The translations under genes were made by a program, and so were the position numbers. From Trichomonas vaginalis G3 (lineage: Eukaryota > Parabasalia > Trichomonadida > Trichomonadidae), in assembly GCF_026262505.1 (NCBI RefSeq), contig NC_067207.1, positions 29,046,082 to 29,110,081 on the forward strand: a stretch of 64,000 nt of DNA, in the 5' to 3' direction. Shown piece after piece: positions 59,051-64,000 of this stretch (its first letter is position 1; each line of letters starts with the position of its first letter). The notes under the pieces are model-generated. The model was not told the DNA's origin and did no database searches. It saw only the letters and a list, made by a program, of their open reading frames with translations.

Positions 59051-59452
59051 ATGGGTTTATTTGGCGCATTAGCAGGAGTTGCATCCAGATTTTTGCCCGC
59101 AGTGGGAACAATAGCCAGAGGTGTATTTGGAGTTGGAAGGAAGATTTTGAGTACATTAGGTATACTGAAAGAGAAAGCACAACCTATTATACAAACTGTA
59201 CAGAAAGGTTGGGAGGTAGCACGAGATGCAGCAAATCTTATTCCAAATCCTGAAACAAGAGGAAAAGTTCAAGGATGGATGGACAATGTAGGAAGAGAAG
59301 CAGGAAACTATTATAACAAAGCAAATGACTACTATAACCAAGCAGGGCACTATATGGACCAAGGTGAAAGATTCTTTAACAGAGGATATAACCATGCACA
59401 ACAGTGGGTAAACAACAACCAACCGCAACCGCCTCAAACGTGGGGAATGTAA
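59051..59452 (+). CDS. Amphipathic minor-capsid-like protein of the element
   Basis: The gene encodes 133 residues. The hydrophobic, Gly-rich N-terminus (FGALAGVASRFLPAVGTIA) is followed by helices and an Asn/Tyr/Gln-rich tail (YYNKANDYYNQAGHYM, NNNQPQPP). The character is like membrane-lytic or cement-type minor capsid proteins. Intact; similar in style to 55759-56001. Confidence 0.45.
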   Translation: MGLFGALAGVASRFLPAVGTIARGVFGVGRKILSTLGILKEKAQPIIQTVQKGWEVARDAANLIPNPETRGKVQGWMDNVGREAGNYYNKANDYYNQAGHYMDQGERFFNRGYNHAQQWVNNNQPQPPQTWGM

Positions 59453-59471
59453 ATTTTTTTACTGAGATGAA

Positions 59472-59627
59472 ATGAACAATACAGCATTGAGACAAATGGG
59501 CTCAAGATGGATTTGTCGACTTCCAGCAGTTACACAACCACGTGTTTGTCAAGTTCTTCCTATACCTCAGGAAGTTTTAGACCGACTTAAAAAACCTAAA
59601 CAACCAGTTGAAAACAAAACAAACTAA
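59472..59627 (+). CDS. Small basic protein of the element
   Basis: The gene encodes 51 residues, rich in Arg/Pro/Gln (MNNTALRQMGSRWICRLPAV). It is preceded by TTTTTTTACTGAGATGAA, identical to the block before the next gene. Intact, function unknown. Confidence 0.4.
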   Translation: MNNTALRQMGSRWICRLPAVTQPRVCQVLPIPQEVLDRLKKPKQPVENKTN

Positions 59628-59646
59628 AATTTTTTACTGAGATGAA

Positions 59647-60231
59647 ATGACCGAAGAAGTTGAAACGGTAGATTTGACACCACAAACAAAAAGTTCAGAA
59701 CCATTGTCAAAACCTGTCAAAGAACTTACAGATGAAGAAAAAAATTCAATAATAGAAAGTGCCAGGTCTGGAAATACAAACCCTAACTACAAAGTCACTT
59801 TTCATAGAAATGGAACGGCTAGTATCTCAAAAAAGAAACAGACTCTCACAAATAAAATATTGAAGTCTGAAGGAGTTTATGAGACAACAGATGGAAAAGT
59901 TTACTTCACTGACGAACAGTTCATTATAGAACATCTCATTGACTTAGAGTCGAAATATTCTAAACTTTACAACAAACACAAAAAGTTGAAAGGAAAACAA
60001 AAACAGATGGCATATGATATTTATGAAGATGTTGACAACACAACCATACCTGCAAGTGAGGTAAAGTCAGAGGAACCAAAAAGTGACGAAAAACCGATAG
60101 AAGAAGGTGAGCCAAAAACTGAAGATAAACCAAAACCAAAGGTTAGTTTCCAAACTAAACCAAGTCAACCTTCATTAGCTGGTATGGGTTGGCGTCAAAG
60201 GCTTATGGTAGCTGGTGGTTATGTTAAGTAA
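59647..60231 (+). CDS. Acidic disordered protein of the element
   Basis: The gene encodes 194 residues. The N- and C-terminal parts are rich in Glu, Lys, Pro and Thr (EPKSDEKPIEEGEPK), with a central part that has strands and a coiled segment (LIDLESKYSKLYNKHKKLKG). The end is basic (GWRQRLMVAGGYVK). Intact. Function unknown, perhaps a scaffold or virion-core protein. Confidence 0.4.
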   Translation: MTEEVETVDLTPQTKSSEPLSKPVKELTDEEKNSIIESARSGNTNPNYKVTFHRNGTASISKKKQTLTNKILKSEGVYETTDGKVYFTDEQFIIEHLIDLESKYSKLYNKHKKLKGKQKQMAYDIYEDVDNTTIPASEVKSEEPKSDEKPIEEGEPKTEDKPKPKVSFQTKPSQPSLAGMGWRQRLMVAGGYVK

Positions 60232-60261
60232 AGGAAAAAACATTTTTTTATTTTTATAAAA

Positions 60262-60912
60262 ATGCCCCTATATAGAATAGATAGAAAATCTGCTAGAATA
60301 AAAGCAGAGTTGCAAAGATATGGTTGGAGAGTTTCGAAGAATTTTAAATATAGGAAGGGAAGACCCATAAAAGTCTATGACAAATTGTCTGGTCTTCGCT
60401 ACGAAATGGACTTGGAAACAGCGCGCGCAAACTATCCAAACAGATTAGAGAGGTTAGAAGAAGAACGTCTTATGGACATGCCTTTCGATGTTAACGAGCC
60501 GCAAGTTGAAGGACAAGACGGCTTTGCCAGATTCTACTGGAAACATAACGAACAATTGCATCCTTTGAGAAGGAAAAAAGGTAGTGCAGAGGATGGTCAT
60601 GCTCCCATGGAAAGAACAAGATATGCATATGAAAAGTACCGTGAAGTTAGAAGTAAAATTACATCTGGTCGAACCTTTACAGTAAACTTTGACGAAGGAA
60701 AGAACAAAGAAGGCTTCATGGGTGTACTTGCTGCCATTCAAGACGGAAATAAGAAAGGACACAATCTCAGACTAACTATAACAGATTTGGACGGTCATAT
60801 ATACTACTCACATGGCAATGTCACAACAGCCGCACAACTTCTTGACGCTTTCAAGACTACAAAGAGAGAACAAATGTTTGACTCCGACTCAGACATTTTT
60901 GAATGCAATTGA
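60262..60912 (+). CDS. Basic protein of the element, unknown
   Basis: The gene encodes 216 residues. The N-terminus is basic (KSARIKAELQRYGWRVSKNF), the middle charged (PNRLERLEEERLMDMPFD) and the C-terminal half alpha/beta (TFTVNFDEGKN, LRLTITDLDGHIYYSHGN). It could bind nucleic acid. Intact; no family recognised. Confidence 0.4.
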   Translation: MPLYRIDRKSARIKAELQRYGWRVSKNFKYRKGRPIKVYDKLSGLRYEMDLETARANYPNRLERLEEERLMDMPFDVNEPQVEGQDGFARFYWKHNEQLHPLRRKKGSAEDGHAPMERTRYAYEKYREVRSKITSGRTFTVNFDEGKNKEGFMGVLAAIQDGNKKGHNLRLTITDLDGHIYYSHGNVTTAAQLLDAFKTTKREQMFDSDSDIFECN

Positions 60913-61036
60913 AGGAATTGTAAGCGTGAAGTTCGAATGGTACCAACCTAACCCTCAAGCAGTCAGACAACATGTTTGTTAGATGAGAAATATGAAGTAA
61001 AAACGTTTTAAAACAGTATATTTTTACATATATTAA

Positions 61037-61898
61037 ATGTTTCAGGTTGAAAAAACAAAGAACAAAAGTAGCAGATACAAAACCGTTAGACTATATCTTT
61101 ACAAACGCTGGTAGGACTGTATCAGATGAAGAAATTTCATCCGGCTCCTACCGCTTTGACTTTCCAATTCGTTGGCTTCAAAGTCCTTCAGATGCAAAGG
61201 CAATAGGATTTAGAAGAGTTTTGTTTTCAAAAAGAACTAACGCGTTTATGTTTGCAGTATATTTTCATGGTCAGTATAGAGCTTCTGACGGTCTACTAGA
61301 CAAATTTGACGAAATGAGAATCTTTACGGTTCGTTCAGACGAAAATCTTGAGAAGACTCTAAATGACTTTCAAACTCAAATAAACAAATACTACTGGGAA
61401 TTTCAAGAAAAATACCACTCTTTACTAAATGGAACGTACTATCTGAAACTAGAATATGACAAGATGAACTCCACAGTTTCATTTCAAAGGATTGAAAATA
61501 ACCCTCCAAGAGATACACAGTTTTTATTTTGGCAAGTAGACAAACGTTCTTGGGCACAATTTCTTCGGTTACTAAACCAGAACGAACCATTACCACCTGA
61601 CGGTCCGTTCTGGTTTATACGCCCACCAACAGATTTGACAGTTTATAGAAACGTGTTTGACCCTCAAAATGTCATGTGTCATGCAAGTTTCAGTTCAAGC
61701 AACAATAGTTTTCTTTGTATTGGTAAGGACTTTTATGACTTTGCTTCTAAATTCTACGAACCACCTAGTAACAGTTTCTCTGACTTTCAAGTTTGGTTCA
61801 CAACAAACGGTGTGCAGCATATTATTCCATTGTACTACGACTTTTATCTCGAATTGTCTTTCATATATAACTACGGAGAAGTGCTGAAAAAGTATTGA
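61037..61898 (+). pseudogene. Structural-like protein, plus-strand copy
   Basis: About 280 residues are related to 56077-56857: TKPLDYIFTNAG, YRFDFPIRWL, KAIGFRRVLF. The rest shows a beta-rich pattern with FLCIGKDFYDFASKFYEPP and FQVWFTTNGVQHI near the end. It is possibly a penton- or minor-capsid-type protein; the function is a guess. It looks nearly whole, with about one break. It starts at the shared TTTTTACATATATTAAATG motif and is followed by a hairpin with a T run. Confidence 0.5.
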
Positions 61899-61910
61899 AA
61901 AATATATTTT

Positions 61911-61945
61911 AGGTGAAGAGGTGAGATTTCACCTCTTTTTCACCT
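61911..61945. terminator. Hairpin with T run after the structural-like gene
   Basis: GAGGTGAGATTTCACCTC followed by a T run, a 7-bp stem with a 4-base loop, 13 bases after the stop codon. The same repeat is found at 53481, 53935, 54011, near 54260 (reversed) and 63012. A termination or mRNA 3'-end role is inferred from place and form. Confidence 0.45.
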
Positions 61946-62017
61946 GTTTTTTCACCCTCATGAATTTTCATGAATTTTGTGCTGAATTCGACAAAAATGA
62001 GTTTTTGGTTGAAAAAA

Positions 62018-62045
62018 GAGGTTAAGCCAAAAGTGGCTTAACCTC
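62018..62045. terminator. Perfect 11-bp hairpin between element genes
   Basis: GAGGTTAAGCC pairs with GGCTTAACCTC around AAAAGT. It is intergenic. A transcript-end or regulatory role is likely, but it is not followed by a T run. Confidence 0.4.
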
Positions 62046-62070
62046 AAAACAAGCATTTTGTGAAGAATAT

Positions 62071-62103
62071 AGCAACCGTCGGAAAAACAGCGGGTTGCTT
62101 TTT
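62071..62103 (+). terminator. Hairpin with T run resembling an intrinsic terminator
   Basis: AGCAACC pairs with GGTTGCT across a 15-base loop, followed by TTTTT. It resembles bacterial rho-independent terminators, unusual for a eukaryotic element. It lies between two element genes. Confidence 0.45.
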
Positions 62104-62206
62104 ATACAAAATTCAACAGGTGAATTTTCATGAAATTCCTTAAGATAGAAAAAATAAAGTTAGTTTTTTTAAAAAAATATTTTTTATTTTGTATGTAAGA
62201 ACAGAT

Positions 62207-62820
62207 ATGTTAAACATTGAGTTTGAAACAGTTAAAAAGATAGACAATGACACCAAAGTGGTTAGAATAGGTGATTTAAACGTAAGATACTCAAAGAAAT
62301 ACAACAAATATTCTTTGTCAGACATTATATCTCCATCTGGAAAGAAAACATGGCATTGGGTTGGAATTGCTTCAACTCAGAAAAATTTTGACAAGAAAAT
62401 CCTGAGCTTATGATATCGGTAAGATTCTATGGAACTACAGCATATCTCATTGACAAAAGTCTTATACCGATAGTTTTGTTATGGATTGAACCCAGTTGTT
62501 GGATATAATTTCATAACATATGGTTCATTCGATACGGAACGTTGCAGTGAGGGCTTACTTTACATCGTTCAGAAACCGAAGACTTCAATACAAAGAGATA
62601 TAAGATAGGAAGAACATATAATATAACTCAAAGATATGACAGTACAGTCAATAGAGTTAAGGTTGTGTTTGTTAACGATATGAGAGCTGCTGAAACAGAA
62701 CTACTTGAAAAGTTTGAGAAGATGTAATGGTGCCCCACGAAAGGTAAAGAAACGTTTGAAGTAGATGAGATAGATAGTGCTATAAAATTATTTGACGAAG
62801 TTGCTGAAAAATACATGTAA
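62207..62820 (+). pseudogene. Broken KilA-N-like / GIY-YIG (T5orf172-like) nuclease gene
   Basis: The first part has the character of a KilA-N-type DNA-binding domain (VVRIGDLNVRYSKKYNKYSL, then KKTWHW). A second part has words of GIY-YIG/T5orf172-type nucleases (YKIGRTYNITQRYDS, VNDMRAAETELLEKF). KilA-N with a GIY-YIG nuclease is a common pair in giant-virus relatives. Broken, with about two breaks. Assignment is by eye and uncertain. Confidence 0.4.
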
Positions 62821-62916
62821 AGCGTATATTTTTGGTCTTTTGTGAAAGTCAGAAAATAAAGTTAGTGTCATTTTTTTGTATTTTTTTTGTATTTGACGAG
62901 AATGTTTATGTTAGAA

Positions 62917-62930
62917 TGTTAGATCTAACA
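62917..62930. promoter_or_regulatory. Palindrome TGTTAGATCTAACA with repeated half sites
   Basis: A perfect 14-bp palindrome followed by two more TCTAACA half sites within 30 bp. This looks like a protein-binding (operator-like) cluster upstream of the next gene; function inferred. Confidence 0.35.
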
Positions 62931-63125
62931 TGTTTTCTAACACGTTTTCTAACATGGTCTAAAACTCTTGAATTTTCATGAAATTTACACCAAAAATATA
63001 TTTTAGGTGAAGAGGTGAAATCTCACCTCTTTTTTCACCTCTTTTTTCACCTCATGAATTTTCCCGAAATAAAAAATAAAGTTGGTTTTTTTAAAAAAAT
63101 ATTTTTTTATTTTTATTGTAAGAAC

Positions 63126-64000
63126 ATGTTAGCAACAACAGCACCAAACTCTTTAGTCATGAACCCAACTTCAATGTTAGTAGAGATGAAAAGCTTCATT
63201 CCTTCTTCATATACTTTCGAAACAGAAATCCAGAAGATAAAGCAAGAACTTCTCCAAGGAGATTTAGATTGCACTGCGAAAGATGAAACAAATGAACAGT
63301 ATCTTATGAAATGCAGGACATTATTGACCATCTACCTAAACTTCCTGAAATCCAACAACAAAAGCTTACTATTCCAGAATTCGATGAAATAGAAGTCAAA
63401 GCAACTGACTCAGTAGAAATAAAGAAGTTCATACGAAAGGTTAACTATGAGTTTCTTGGATTTCATTGCAACCACAAAGTCATGGACAAAGATTGCGATA
63501 TGGTATATAAGAACATCTCTGACATATACAAATCTGGGGAGTTTAAGACCTACGACAACTTTGTTTCATTAGTTGCAAAATGTGTTTGGGAAATAAGAGA
63601 TAAAGATAGAAGAGGTAAGGTATGGAACGAACAAATAAGACCCGCTATGTTCGAGATGAAGAGAGCAATTGACGCCTTAGTTGTTTTAGCAGGTAAGGTT
63701 TCAGAATATAACGCAAAAATGAACCCGCAATGTTCAAAATGTAAAGCAGCAATTAGGAAATATAACTACTCAGTCAAAGAGATAGAAAGAATGCGAAACG
63801 ACTATGCAGACTTAAAGAAAGAAGCAGAAAAGCCAGCAGAAGATAAAATGGATATGTTGACATTTCTTAATAAAAACTATCCAACAGCAGAAGATTTCCT
63901 TCTATCTGACGTCAAGAAGAAGTATAAAGAAACTTTCGGTATCGTTAAAACATTCGATGTACTGACAGAAGAAATAGAAGCTACGAAATTGTTTAGGATT
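63126..64000 (+). pseudogene. Element gene running off the window, unknown
   Basis: It starts at an ATG after the shared TTTATTTTTATTGTAAGAAC block. The coding signal continues to the edge: charged and helical, with words such as FLGFHCNHKVMDKDCDMVYK, CVWEIRDKDRRGKVW, MNPQCSKCKAAIRKYNY and a closing NKNYPTAEDFLLSDVKKKY. CxxC and HxC-type words could bind zinc. It is incomplete at the right edge and appears to have about one break. I do not recognise the family; other genes of the element should follow. Confidence 0.45.

Larger units (their letters stand above)
53272..64000. mobile_element. Maverick/Polinton-like element, left part, continues past the window
   Basis: A virus-like DNA element begins near 53.27 kb and runs off the right edge (at least 10.7 kb). 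Its parts are a repeat-rich end (53272-54420), an adenine methyltransferase, small amphipathic and disordered proteins, two related structural-like genes on opposite strands, a tail-collar-like protein, an rve integrase on the minus strand, and further unknown genes. An rve integrase together with capsid-associated-type small proteins and gene density fits the Mavericks known to be abundant in Trichomonas. PolB, packaging ATPase, protease and the major capsid gene are not in the visible part and would be expected to the right. It is broken, with roughly six to eight breaks in the visible part. Several genes are still open, so it is probably not very old. Confidence 0.7.

Overview
The window looks like nuclear DNA of a parabasalid (trichomonad) protist, closest in style to Trichomonas or Tritrichomonas; the species cannot be fixed from sequence alone. 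It is very AT-rich. The host genes have no introns that I can see. Several start codons are preceded within a few to about 40 bases by an initiator of the TCAYW type known from Trichomonas. The gene families also fit: R2R3-Myb proteins, a multi-membrane adenylate cyclase, Kolobok and Mutator-like transposons, and a Maverick/Polinton. Several starts were moved to the first ATG where the longest open frame began at a non-ATG codon.

Layout. 1-2.7 kb: a small protein resembling the phage/plasmid Api92/DUF1281 family, then tandem remnants of a beta-helix surface protein. 3.1-6.4 kb: a large type I membrane protein built of two related modules. 6.9-8.0 kb: a Mutator-like non-autonomous element with a perfect 9-bp target duplication. 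8.8-14.9 kb: a SLC35-like transporter and an adenylate cyclase. 15.1-19.2 kb: a TTAA-flanked element interrupted by an IS481-type transposon with inverted repeats of about 680 bp. 20.2-22.2 kb: a divergent DHHC-like acyltransferase, a Myb gene and a decayed gene. 22.5-25.5 kb: a complete-looking Kolobok transposon. 25.6-28.8 kb: a seven-helix membrane protein, a long foldback palindrome and an HMG-box gene. 29.1-48.5 kb: the host-gene-dense core, with RtcB ligase, Rab GTPase, CK1 kinase, inositol-polyphosphate 5-phosphatase, a helical-repeat protein, a decayed ankyrin gene, an LRR protein, a Myb gene, a coiled-coil protein, a kelch protein and a CCA-adding enzyme. 49.0-52.0 kb: a 1.49-kb non-autonomous transposon inserted into another copy of itself in reverse orientation. 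52.2-53.1 kb: a third Myb gene.

From about 53.27 kb to the right edge lies the left part of a Maverick/Polinton-like fossil. It has a repeat-rich end and then an adenine-methyltransferase gene, small amphipathic capsid-associated-like proteins, two related copies of a structural-like protein, a phage tail-collar-like protein, an integrase and several unknown genes. It is broken in about six to eight places in the visible part and continues beyond the window. Its genes share an A/T-rich start-site motif unlike the host initiator, and hairpins followed by T runs recur between them.

RtcB and the CCA-adding enzyme both act on tRNA. Rab, the 5-phosphatase and the DHHC-like protein belong to membrane-traffic functions. 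The cyclase, CK1 and the Myb and HMG proteins are signalling and transcription genes. No operon-like organisation is evident among host genes; neighbours are often convergent or divergent with short gaps.
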